A DNA stretch of 64,000 nt, taken from the NCBI RefSeq assembly GCF_041260665.1, contig NZ_JBGCCT010000027.1, positions 1-64,000 of the forward strand, given 5' to 3'. Within the stretch, counting starts at the first letter, position 1, and the number at the start of each line of letters is the position of its first letter. The translations under genes were made by a program, and so were the position numbers. The notes under the pieces were generated by a model, which was given only the letters and a program-made list of their open reading frames with translations, made no database searches and had not been told where the DNA came from. This stretch comes from Catenulispora sp. GP43. GTDB taxonomy: Bacteria > Actinomycetota > Actinomycetes > Streptomycetales > Catenulisporaceae. Shown here piece by piece: positions 50,847 to 58,988 of the stretch.

Positions 50847-52151
50847 TCAGTCCCCGAACACGCGCCGGGTGTACTCGTTGGCGAACATCCGCTTCGGGTC
50901 CACCCGGTCGCGTACCCCGAGGAAGTCCTCGAACCGGGGGTAGGTCTTGCCCAGGTACTCGGCGTCGCGGGTGTGCATCTTGCCCCAGTGCGGCCGGCCC
51001 TCGTGCCCGATGAGTACCTGCTCGACCGCCTTGAAGTACTCCTCGAACCGCGTGCCCTGGTACATGTGGCAGGCGATGTACGCGGTGTCGCGGCCGTGCG
51101 CCGTGGACAGCCACAGGTCGTCGCCCGGGACGACGCGCACCTCGATCGGGAAGTTCACGTTCCAGTTCGAGGCGTTGATCAGCTGGGTGACCTCGCGGAA
51201 GGCCGACACGAACGCGGTACGCGGGACCGCGTACTCCATCTCCACGAACTTCACGCGCCGCGGCGAGGTGAACACCTTGTCCGAGCGGTCGGTGTAGGTG
51301 CGCGGCGACAGGGCCGAACCGGAGACCTTCGAGACCGTCTTGGTCAGCCGCGGCGCGGTACGGGCCAGCCGCTGCGCCGCGCCGAACACCGAGTTCGACA
51401 GGAACTCGTCGTCCATCCAGTGCCGGAAGCCGGACAGCGGCGCGGCCGGGCCCGCCGAGCGGTTGTTGCGCTTGATGTTGGTGCTGGTCGTGTACGGGAA
51501 CCAGTAGAACTCGAAGTGCTCGTTGTTGTCGGCCAGGTCGTCGAAGCCGTCCAGCACCGCGTCCAGCTTCATCGGCTCCTCGCGGGCCGTCAGCAGGAAC
51601 GAGGGCTCCGTGCGGAACGTCACGGCGGTCACATAGCCGATCGCCCCGACGCCCAGGCGCGCGGCCTGGAACAGCTCGGCGTTCTCGGTGGGGGAGCAGA
51701 TCACGATCTCGCCGTTGGCCAGGACCAGCTCCAGGGCCGCGACCTGCGCGGCGATCGAGCCGGAGGCGCGGCCGGTGCCGTGCGTGCCGGTGCCGATCGC
51801 GCCGGCGACGGTCTGGACCTGGATGTCACCCATATTGGTGAGCGCCAGGCCGTTCTCCGCGAGCAGCGCGTTGAGCTGGTGCAGCGGCATCCCGGACTCG
51901 ACCGTGACCAGGCCCGCCTCCCGGTCGATCTGCTTGAGCCGGGTCAGGCCGTCCGGCTTGACCAGGACCCCGTCGGTGACCGCGGCCGGGGTGAAGGAAT
52001 GGCCGGAGCCGACCGCCTTGACGGTCATCCCGTCGTCGTCGGCGGTGCGCAGGATCTCGACGACCTCGGAGGCGGTCCGCGGGGTGACCACCTTGGCCGC
52101 CTTCGCCGTCTGGTTGCCGGCCCAGTTGGACCACTCGTTCGCGCCCGCCAC
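50847..52151 (-). CDS. FAD-linked sugar-lactone oxidase (ALO/gulonolactone oxidase family)
   Basis: 434 residues. VAO-type FAD domain: VGSGHSFTPAAVTDG, with the histidine for flavin binding, and MGDIQVQTVAGAIGTGTHGTG. The C-terminal substrate domain has the family motif GRPHWGKMHT. It oxidises aldonolactones or polyols with oxygen, making hydrogen peroxide. Exact substrate unknown. Confidence 0.9.
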   Translation of the reverse strand: MAGANEWSNWAGNQTAKAAKVVTPRTASEVVEILRTADDDGMTVKAVGSGHSFTPAAVTDGVLVKPDGLTRLKQIDREAGLVTVESGMPLHQLNALLAENGLALTNMGDIQVQTVAGAIGTGTHGTGRASGSIAAQVAALELVLANGEIVICSPTENAELFQAARLGVGAIGYVTAVTFRTEPSFLLTAREEPMKLDAVLDGFDDLADNNEHFEFYWFPYTTSTNIKRNNRSAGPAAPLSGFRHWMDDEFLSNSVFGAAQRLARTAPRLTKTVSKVSGSALSPRTYTDRSDKVFTSPRRVKFVEMEYAVPRTAFVSAFREVTQLINASNWNVNFPIEVRVVPGDDLWLSTAHGRDTAYIACHMYQGTRFEEYFKAVEQVLIGHEGRPHWGKMHTRDAEYLGKTYPRFEDFLGVRDRVDPKRMFANEYTRRVFGD

Positions 52152-52198
52152 GCCTCACCCGATTCTTCCGCCGGCACGCCAGCTGTGAGCCGCGCCGT

Positions 52199-53398
52199 TC
52201 ACTCGATCGCCGGATCCCCCGGACGTAGCCAACGCGAGCCGAGCACCGCAGTCAAGAGGGCGAGGGCGCTTCCTGCCACTGGGACCAGATATGCGGTGTG
52301 CGCCCCGGAACGGTCGATGAGCCAGCCCGAGACCGCCGAACCCGCGGTGATCCCGACCGCGGCGCCGGTGGTCTCGATCACCATCCCCTCGGTCAGCCGC
52401 GCCGCCGGGACCAGGTATTCCACCAGCGCGACCAGGGTGATCAGGGTCGGGGAGATGGCGAACCCGGCCAGCAGCAGCACCAGCGCCAGCACGCCGATGT
52501 CCGGCGCCAGCGCCATCGGCGTCGCGGTCACCAGGACCAGCGCCAGCAGGATCTGGGCCCGCCGGGCCAGCGGCGCGGACCAGTGCGTCGCGCCGAAGAT
52601 CAGACCGGCCACGAAGGAGCCGCCGGCGTAGACCGCCAGCAGCAGCCCGGACCAGTCGCCGTGCCCGTGCTCCTCGGCGAAGGCGACGGTGACCACCTCG
52701 ATCGACCCGAACATCACCCCGATCGCGATCGCGCAGGTCAGCACCACGCGCATGCCGGGGATGGCGATGGCCGGCGGTCCCGTGTGGTGCTCGGGCGGAT
52801 GCAGCGCCGGCTGGCTGCGGTGCTGGATCAGAAACGCCGTGGTCCCGGCCGCCAGGAACCCGGTGGCCAGGCCCACCCCGGCCTCATGGTGCACTTGCAG
52901 GGTCAGGAAGGTGACCAGGATCGGGCCGATCATGAAGACGACCTCGTCCATCACCGCCTCGAAGGAGTAGGCGGTGTGCAGCGACGGCGTGCCGGTGTAG
53001 AGCTTGGTCCAGCGGGCCCGCACCAGCGCCCCGACGTTCGGCAGGAAGGCCCCGGCCAGCGCCGCCGAGCCGAACCAGGTCCAGGTCGGCTCGTCGAAGC
53101 GCACGCAGAGCATCAGCGAGATCAGCGCGGCGGTCGAGACGACCAGCGACGGGAACCCGATCTCGGCCTGGCCCCGCCGGTCGATCAGCCGGGCCAGGAA
53201 CGGCCCGCAGAAGGCCTGCACCAGCGCCATCGTCCCGGCCACCACCCCGGCCAGCGCGTACTTCCCAGTCGACTCCTTGATCATCAAGATGATGCCCAGC
53301 CCGAGCATCGACATCGGCAGCCGGCCCACGAACGCGGCGGAGGAGAAGCCCTTCGACCCCGGCGCCTTGAAGATCGCGGCATAGTGCTTGGCCACCAT
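52199..53398 (-). CDS. MFS transporter
   Basis: 399 residues, ATG at 53398. About 12 membrane segments; motif-A-like RLIDRRGQAEIG between TM2 and TM3. It resembles putative drug/efflux exporters with the N-terminus FSSAAFVGRLPMSMLGLGI, but no substrate can be assigned. Confidence 0.87.
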   Translation of the reverse strand: MVAKHYAAIFKAPGSKGFSSAAFVGRLPMSMLGLGIILMIKESTGKYALAGVVAGTMALVQAFCGPFLARLIDRRGQAEIGFPSLVVSTAALISLMLCVRFDEPTWTWFGSAALAGAFLPNVGALVRARWTKLYTGTPSLHTAYSFEAVMDEVVFMIGPILVTFLTLQVHHEAGVGLATGFLAAGTTAFLIQHRSQPALHPPEHHTGPPAIAIPGMRVVLTCAIAIGVMFGSIEVVTVAFAEEHGHGDWSGLLLAVYAGGSFVAGLIFGATHWSAPLARRAQILLALVLVTATPMALAPDIGVLALVLLLAGFAISPTLITLVALVEYLVPAARLTEGMVIETTGAAVGITAGSAVSGWLIDRSGAHTAYLVPVAGSALALLTAVLGSRWLRPGDPAIE

Positions 53399-53603
53399 AG
53401 GGCGATGGTCGAGCTTGTGGGGCTGCTGCGCCTGCTGGGGCGCCCGGGCGGGTGGTGCGCGTGGTCGCCGTGAATTAATCGAAACGTTGCTCACGTTCGT
53501 CCCACATGTCGCGACTATCAGATCTTTAGGTGAGACTCTTGGCGGGGACGGGTTGGCCGCGTTCGCGGTCGACGTCCCGCATCCACTGTTTTGGGAGTCA
53601 TGG

Positions 53604-53942
53604 ATGATCGCTTCGAGGTCCCTGGGCGACCGCCTCGCCGACCATTCCGGCGCGCTGCACGGCATGTGGGGAGACGCCGGCGCGGTGACGCTCGGCCTGG
53701 CGTTCGTCGCGCTCGGGCTGGTGCTGGCCCTGGACGTGCTCAGGGTGCTCGCCTACCGGCGCGTGGACATGTCCGATCGGGGAGCGAAGTGGCTGCATGA
53801 GTCCACAGCCCGCTTCAGCAGCGGCCGGGCCGAGCACCACCGGCAGTGCAAGCGCGAAGGCCTGATGGAGGTCGTGGGCTGGGGCCTGGTCGGGCTCGGG
53901 GTGCCGGCGTTCCTCGCCGGGTTCGTCGGGCTGGTCGCCTGA
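53604..53942 (+). CDS. Small membrane protein
   Basis: 112 residues from the ATG at 53604, with GGGAG 7 nt upstream. Two membrane segments (~26-48 GAVTLGLAFVALGLVLALDV and ~89-110 GWGLVGLGVPAFLAGF) enclose a charged loop ARFSSGRAEHHRQCKREG. No family recognised. The 205 bp between it and the MFS start hold nothing I recognise. Confidence 0.6.
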   Translation: MIASRSLGDRLADHSGALHGMWGDAGAVTLGLAFVALGLVLALDVLRVLAYRRVDMSDRGAKWLHESTARFSSGRAEHHRQCKREGLMEVVGWGLVGLGVPAFLAGFVGLVA

Positions 53943-53980
53943 GGTAATTCCGTGGCACCCGGATCGGGAGGCCTGTGAGG

Positions 53981-54502
53981 ATGCGCCGTATGGCTTACAG
54001 CGTGCGCCGCACCACAGCGGATGAGTGGCGGGACTACCGAGAACTGCGCCTGGCGGCGCTGCTGGACTCGCCGACGAACTTCGGGCAGACCCACGAGCAG
54101 GCGCTCGCCATCCCCGACCAGACGTGGCAGGAGCGGGCGCAGACCAACGCGGCCTCGGACGTGCAGGCCTTCTTCGTCGCGGTCGACGACGCCACCGGCC
54201 GGTTGGTCGGCATGTGGGGCGTGATGCCGCACAATGCCCACCCTGGCGTGCATCACGTGCTCGGCGTCTATGTGCGGCCCGAAGCACGGGGTACTGAGGT
54301 GGCTCGCCTACTGAACCAGGCTTGTGTCGACTTCGCGCGGACCACGGACGCCAAGGAACTGACCCTTCTGGTTCGTGACGACAACGACAGAGGGCGCCGC
54401 TTTTACGAGCGGGAGGGGTTCGTGCTGACCGGCGCTAAGCAGCCGCACAACCTCGACCCCTCCCACAACCTTTTGGAGATGCGCTACCAGTACTTCCGGT
54501 AG
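53981..54502 (+). CDS. GNAT-family N-acetyltransferase
   Basis: 173 residues from the ATG at 53981 (GGGAGG upstream; a GTG at 53975 and an ATG at 53990 are also in frame). Strand SDVQAFFVAVDDATGRLVGMWG, motif A VRPEARGTEVARLLNQACVD with a slightly irregular Gly pattern, and the RRFYEREGFVLTG end are visible. Converges with the phospholipase gene by 1 bp. Confidence 0.85.
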   Translation: MRRMAYSVRRTTADEWRDYRELRLAALLDSPTNFGQTHEQALAIPDQTWQERAQTNAASDVQAFFVAVDDATGRLVGMWGVMPHNAHPGVHHVLGVYVRPEARGTEVARLLNQACVDFARTTDAKELTLLVRDDNDRGRRFYEREGFVLTGAKQPHNLDPSHNLLEMRYQYFR

Positions 54503-54503
54503 A

Positions 54504-56921
54504 TCAGATCCCTATAACGTTCAGCTCCGCACAGGAGGTCCACGGGTTCCCGTTGACCTCCGTCAGCGCCCTGAACCGTACATAGCGGCCGGTCGCTGCG
54601 GTGAAGTTGACCGTCTTCAGGGTGTTGTCGTTGGCGAACGTACCGGTCGCCACGGCGGTGCCCCAGTTGGTGCCGTCGGTGCTCACGTAGAACTCGTACT
54701 GCCCGACCCAGCCGTGGTTGCTCCCGTCCTGCCGAGGCAGGTACGTGAAGCCGGACACGGAGTGCGACGCGGTCATGTCGAGCTGGATCTCGTGCGGGCA
54801 CGGCGGGTTCGGCGTGACGTTGTACCACTGCGTGTGCCAGAACGTGGAGGTGCTGCCGTCTATAGCGTTCGTCGCGGGGGCACTCTCGCCGACGGTCTCC
54901 TGGCTGTCGAAGTACTTCACCGTCCAGCCGGTCCGGCTCAGGACGCCCGGCGTGCCGCCGCCCCCGCTGCCGGTGGGTGCCGCGGGCTGGCCGGTCTCGA
55001 TCTTCCCGGCGAAGCGGCGCAGGAAGTTGTCGCCGACGTTCGCGGTGGCGGTCAGGTCGTACCAGCCGCCCGCCGTGGACCAGGAATGGGTGACGGTCGC
55101 GCCGCCGCCGACCGTGAAGGTCCAGGGCCCGCCGGTGATGAAGTTGTTCGCCTTGACGGTGATCACCGCTGAGGCGGTGCCGGTGTTGGTCATGGTCAGC
55201 ACCAGCGCGTTGTTCGCGGTGTCGTAGCTCGGCATGACCTCCAGATGCGGCAGCGAGGCGTTGCTGATGGTGGTCAGGTCGCCGACGAACGACCGTAGGA
55301 AGCCGTTCGGGCCGTGCACGTCGAGCGAGTACTTGCCGGCGCTGACGCTCTGCGCGCTCCAGTAGTCCGAGGACGTCGAGTTCGGCGCGATGAGGTACTG
55401 CCAGTTTGCGAAGGTCCGGTAGGCCATGGTGTAGGCCTGCAGCGGGACGGCCTGCGCGCCGGCGTTGGAGAAGTCGGTCCAGAACCGGCCGGCGGCCAGG
55501 TCGTAGCGGCCGGTGACGTTCGGCTGGTAGAGCGTGGCGCGCTGGCCCTTCGTGCCCGACTCCTGTGTCGGCATGCTCTGCGTGCTCGGCGGAGTCGGCG
55601 CGGGCAGCGTCGAGCACTGGTTGTTCGCCGCGGTCACCAGCGGGCCGGTGGCCGGCAGGGTCGGGAACGTGGTGGTCGTGCTGGCGAAGTTCAGCGCGGT
55701 GGTCAGGTCGCCGCAGACCGCGCGCCGCCAGGCCGAGATGTTCGGCTCCTGCACGCCGGTCCAGGCCTCGATCAGCCGGATCGTGGAGGTGTGGTCGTAG
55801 AGCGTGGAGTCCACCCAGCCGCCCTGCGACCACGGCGAGATGACGATCTGCGGGACGCGCACGCCCAGGCCGATCGGCAGGCCGCCGACGAACTCGTCGG
55901 GGGTGCCGGCCGGCGGGGTCGGCGGGATGACGTGGTCGAAGAAGCCGTCGTTCTCGTCGTAGTTGAGGATGAAGACGGTCTTGGACCACACGTCCAGGTT
56001 CGACGCCAGCGCGGTGAGCATCTTCGAGACGTAGTCCGCGCCCAGGGCCGGGGCGTAGTTCGGGTGCTCGGACTTACCGGCCGGCGCGACGATCCAGGAG
56101 ACCTGCGGCAGGGTGCCGTTGGTGACGTCGGCCTGGAACTCCGCGACCGAGTCCGTGGACTTGACCATGCCGCGCTGGTAGAGCGGGCTGCTGGTGGCGG
56201 CGTTCTTGTACTGGTTGAACCAGGCCAGCGCGTTGTCGTCGTAGTTGTCGGTCTCCTGGTAGACCTTCCACGTGACGCCGGCGGCCTGCAGCCGCTCGGG
56301 GTAGGTGGTCCAGGTGTAGCCGGCCTCGGAGTTGTCGGTGACCGGACCGCCGCCGGTGCCGTTGGGGTCGATCATCCCGGTCCACAGGTACAGCCGGTTC
56401 GGGTTGGTCGGGCCCATGACTGAGCAGTGATAGCCGTCGCAGATGGTGAACGCGTCGGCGAGCGCGTACTGGAACGGGACGTCGGCCCGGGTGTAGTAGC
56501 CCATGGTGTCGACGCCCTTGGCGGCGACCCAGCCGTTGTATGAGCCGTTGGCCCAGGCGTTGTGCATACCGCTCCAGGAGTGGTCCAGGTCGGGGACGCA
56601 CTGCGCGCTGGTGGTCGCGGTGTTCAGGTGCCACGGCAGGATGGTCTTGCTGCCGTTGGGCTGGGTGGACACCGTGGTGCCGTTCTGGAACAGGTACGGC
56701 GTGGTGTCGTTGAAGCCGCGCACCCCGGCCAGGGTGCCGAAGTAGTGGTCGAAGCTGCGGTTCTCCTGCATCAGGATCACGATGTGGCCGATGTCACCGA
56801 GCGAGCCGCTCATGCCCGAGGTGGCGGCCATCGCGGTGCGCAGCGTCTCCGGCAGGAAGGCGGCACCGGCGGCCGCCGCCGCGGAAGCGGACAGGAACTT
56901 GCGTCTGGAAAGGGGAGACAT
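54504..56921 (-). CDS. Secreted phospholipase C-like phosphoesterase with discoidin domain
   Basis: 805 residues. A twin-arginine-type signal (LSRRKFLSASAAAAAGAAFL) exports the folded protein. Residues ~40-420 are the PF04185-type metallophosphoesterase (ENRSFDHYFGTLAGVRG, LDHSWSGMHNAWANG, NYDENDGFFDHV). Two DUF756-like beta domains follow (~465-620), and the last ~140 residues are an F5/8 type C (discoidin) carbohydrate-binding domain, including RTGWTVKYFDSQETVGESAPATNAIDG (in part). It probably cleaves phosphatidylcholine or sphingomyelin. The discoidin domain is not part of the usual enzyme and may anchor it to glycans. Confidence 0.92.
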   Translation of the reverse strand: MSPLSRRKFLSASAAAAAGAAFLPETLRTAMAATSGMSGSLGDIGHIVILMQENRSFDHYFGTLAGVRGFNDTTPYLFQNGTTVSTQPNGSKTILPWHLNTATTSAQCVPDLDHSWSGMHNAWANGSYNGWVAAKGVDTMGYYTRADVPFQYALADAFTICDGYHCSVMGPTNPNRLYLWTGMIDPNGTGGGPVTDNSEAGYTWTTYPERLQAAGVTWKVYQETDNYDDNALAWFNQYKNAATSSPLYQRGMVKSTDSVAEFQADVTNGTLPQVSWIVAPAGKSEHPNYAPALGADYVSKMLTALASNLDVWSKTVFILNYDENDGFFDHVIPPTPPAGTPDEFVGGLPIGLGVRVPQIVISPWSQGGWVDSTLYDHTSTIRLIEAWTGVQEPNISAWRRAVCGDLTTALNFASTTTTFPTLPATGPLVTAANNQCSTLPAPTPPSTQSMPTQESGTKGQRATLYQPNVTGRYDLAAGRFWTDFSNAGAQAVPLQAYTMAYRTFANWQYLIAPNSTSSDYWSAQSVSAGKYSLDVHGPNGFLRSFVGDLTTISNASLPHLEVMPSYDTANNALVLTMTNTGTASAVITVKANNFITGGPWTFTVGGGATVTHSWSTAGGWYDLTATANVGDNFLRRFAGKIETGQPAAPTGSGGGGTPGVLSRTGWTVKYFDSQETVGESAPATNAIDGSTSTFWHTQWYNVTPNPPCPHEIQLDMTASHSVSGFTYLPRQDGSNHGWVGQYEFYVSTDGTNWGTAVATGTFANDNTLKTVNFTAATGRYVRFRALTEVNGNPWTSCAELNVIGI

Positions 56922-57247
56922 CTCACTCCAGGCATGTGGTGGGAGATCGGGTGAGGGTGGCTGCTCGCGCGAGATGCCCTGTGAATGTAGGTGCGCATCG
57001 CAGTGCTTGTAAATGCGTGATCTGCGGCGTTACGGTAAAATCCAAGCGTCGGTGGAGGAGACTCCAAGGGAACGCCCGCCGGACCCACGGTCCATCGTCG
57101 CTACGGCTGTGGCCAGCGCGTCAACAATCGGTAAGGGGCCGATTCGGCTATGGCTGCCATGGCCAAATCGGGGGACGTCCGCGATGCCCGGATCCGGCCC
57201 GGGACGGGGTTTTGGTGATCGGCGGCCGCGCGGGCGATCATGGGCGC

Positions 57248-57850
57248 GTGAATCCCCCGCAGCCGCCCTCCGACCCCGGGCCGGACCACACCGGGCCGGA
57301 CCACAGCGGGCCGCACCACGTCGGGCCGCACCATGTAGCGCCGCACCATGCCTGGCACCACGAGGTCCCGCCGGAGGACGAGGGCAGCAGCGTCGAGGCC
57401 CCGGTTCCGGCCACCGGCGCCGAGGCGGCTGCCACTCCGAGCGTCGCGCGGGTGGTCGCGGTCATCGCGGCCGGCGGGTTCCTCGGCGGGCCCACGCGCT
57501 ATCTGCTCGGCCAGGCGTTCCCGACCGCCGCGCACACCTTCCCGACGACGACGTTCGTGATCAACGTGACCGGGTCGTTCGTCCTGGCGGTCCTGTTGGT
57601 GTGTGTCATCGAGGTGTGGCCGCCGACCCGCTATGTGCGTCCCTTCGGGGCGGTCGGCTTCCTGGGCGCCTATACGACGTTCTCCACATGGATGATCGAC
57701 ACAGACCGTCTCTTGGCTGCGGGCCGCTATGGCTTGGCCGCCTTAGATGTGTTCGGCAGCTTGTTCGCAGGGCTGGCGGCCACAGCACTCGGCATCTTCC
57801 TGACGCGCGCCGTTCTCGTCAGACGTTCCCCTGGGTGGTCCCGCGCATGA
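57248..57850 (+). CDS. crcB1: Fluoride ion channel CrcB/Fluc subunit, His-rich N-terminus
   Basis: 200 residues from a GTG at 57248. The first ~60 residues are a repetitive Pro/His-rich tail (GPDHTGPDHSGPHHVGPHH); the DNA there is a 15-bp tandem repeat at about 57286-57355. The CrcB domain starts near 70: VIAAGGFLGGPTRYLLGQAF, then TTFVINVTGSFVLAVLL and GFLGAYTTFSTWM. Four membrane helices. The stop overlaps the next crcB start by ATGA; the two products form a heterodimeric fluoride exporter. I do not recognise a fluoride riboswitch in the 326 bp upstream (56922-57247), which holds no gene; TAAAAT at 57036-57041 could be a -10. Confidence 0.9.
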   Translation: MNPPQPPSDPGPDHTGPDHSGPHHVGPHHVAPHHAWHHEVPPEDEGSSVEAPVPATGAEAAATPSVARVVAVIAAGGFLGGPTRYLLGQAFPTAAHTFPTTTFVINVTGSFVLAVLLVCVIEVWPPTRYVRPFGAVGFLGAYTTFSTWMIDTDRLLAAGRYGLAALDVFGSLFAGLAATALGIFLTRAVLVRRSPGWSRA

Positions 57851-58209
57851 CGCTTCTGGCCGTCGCCTTCGCTTCCGCTGTGGGCGCACCTGTGCGGTAC
57901 CTCGTAGACCGCTTGGTGGCGTCCCGGAGCCGGGGTGCCTTCCCGTGGGGCACACTCGTGATCAACGTCACCGGCGCGTTCATCCTGGGGTTGCTGGTGG
58001 GTATGGGAGCGCATGACGGGTTGTCCAAGCAGGCGGTGGCGATCCTCGGTACCGGCTTCTGCGGCGCTTATACGACATTCTCGACGTTCAGCGTCGAGAC
58101 CGTGCGGCTCGTGGAGGAACGGGCCTTCGCCAAGGCCGCCTTGAACGTCGGCGTGAGCCTCGTCGCGGGCCTGCTCGCGGGGGCGGCCGGATTGGGGTTG
58201 GCGCAGTGA
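57847..58209 (+). CDS. crcB2: Fluoride ion channel CrcB/Fluc subunit
   Basis: 120 residues: VAFASAVGAPVRYLVDRLV, GTLVINVTGAFILGLLVG, GTGFCGAYTTFSTFSVE and four membrane helices, typical of small Fluc subunits. Overlaps crcB1 by 4 nt and the next gene start by 4 nt. Confidence 0.92.
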   Translation: MTLLAVAFASAVGAPVRYLVDRLVASRSRGAFPWGTLVINVTGAFILGLLVGMGAHDGLSKQAVAILGTGFCGAYTTFSTFSVETVRLVEERAFAKAALNVGVSLVAGLLAGAAGLGLAQ

Positions 58210-58988
58210 GGAACCCGGACCAGACCGCGATCCAGCGGGTCGTCGGCGAGGCGTGCGTCCTGGCCGGTGCGGGCCGCGCGATCCTGATGCAGGTGGCGCA
58301 TCCCAAGGTGGCGCAGGGAGTGGCCGAACACAGCAACTTCGCAGAGCATCCCTTCCAGCGGCTGCGCGGGACGCTGGACTACATCTACGGCACCACTCTG
58401 GGCACACCTGAGGAGTCCGCCTGGGTAGCCGGCGGTGTGAACCGCATCCACACCTACGTCAAAGGGGCGGGCTACTCCGCCAACGATCCGGAACTCCAAC
58501 TCTGGGTTGCCGCGACGCTCTACAAGTCGGCGGTCCAGATATACGAGATGACACTTGGGCCGATGCCCCCGGCGATGCAGGAGGAGTTCTGCCGTGAGAG
58601 CGCGCTATATGGAACTCTCCTCGGCTGTCCCGAGGAGATGTGGCCGTCCTCTGTAGCGGAGTTCGAGGAGTACTGGGACAAGGCGCTGGCGGAGTTGGTC
58701 ATCTCCGACGGCGCCAAGCAGATCTGCCATGACCTGCTCTACAGTCGTGCGGTCCCGCTCTACCTGCGTCCGCTGTTGCCGGTGAACCGGTTGATCACCA
58801 CAGGGCTGCTCCCGCAGCGCCTGCGTGATGAGTTCGGGCTTGTCTGGGACGCGCGGCGTGAGCGGTTGTTCCGGGTCGGGGTGCGTGCGGCGAGGCTGAC
58901 GTACCCACGGGTTCCCCGACGGGTACGCCGCCTGCCTATGACGCTCTATATGCAGTACTTCCGTAGGCGCTTCCGCGCTTATGCGTGA
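58206..58988 (+). CDS. DUF2236/MpaB-like oxygenase
   Basis: 260 residues, GTG overlapping the crcB2 stop. DUF2236 motifs: AILMQVAHPKVAQGVAEHSNF, with likely heme-ligand histidines, GTLDYIYGTTLGT and WVAATLYKSAVQIYE. The family includes latex-clearing protein and mycophenolate MpaB', heme oxygenases. Its coupling to crcB genes is unusual; the function is unknown. It ends 10 bp inside the convergent acyl-CoA synthetase. Confidence 0.82.
   Translation: MRNPDQTAIQRVVGEACVLAGAGRAILMQVAHPKVAQGVAEHSNFAEHPFQRLRGTLDYIYGTTLGTPEESAWVAGGVNRIHTYVKGAGYSANDPELQLWVAATLYKSAVQIYEMTLGPMPPAMQEEFCRESALYGTLLGCPEEMWPSSVAEFEEYWDKALAELVISDGAKQICHDLLYSRAVPLYLRPLLPVNRLITTGLLPQRLRDEFGLVWDARRERLFRVGVRAARLTYPRVPRRVRRLPMTLYMQYFRRRFRAYA

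Noticed and set aside
56922-57247. Fluoride riboswitch before crcB1
   Set aside because: I could not find the conserved GGxGATGGxxTTC pattern; a model search would be decisive.
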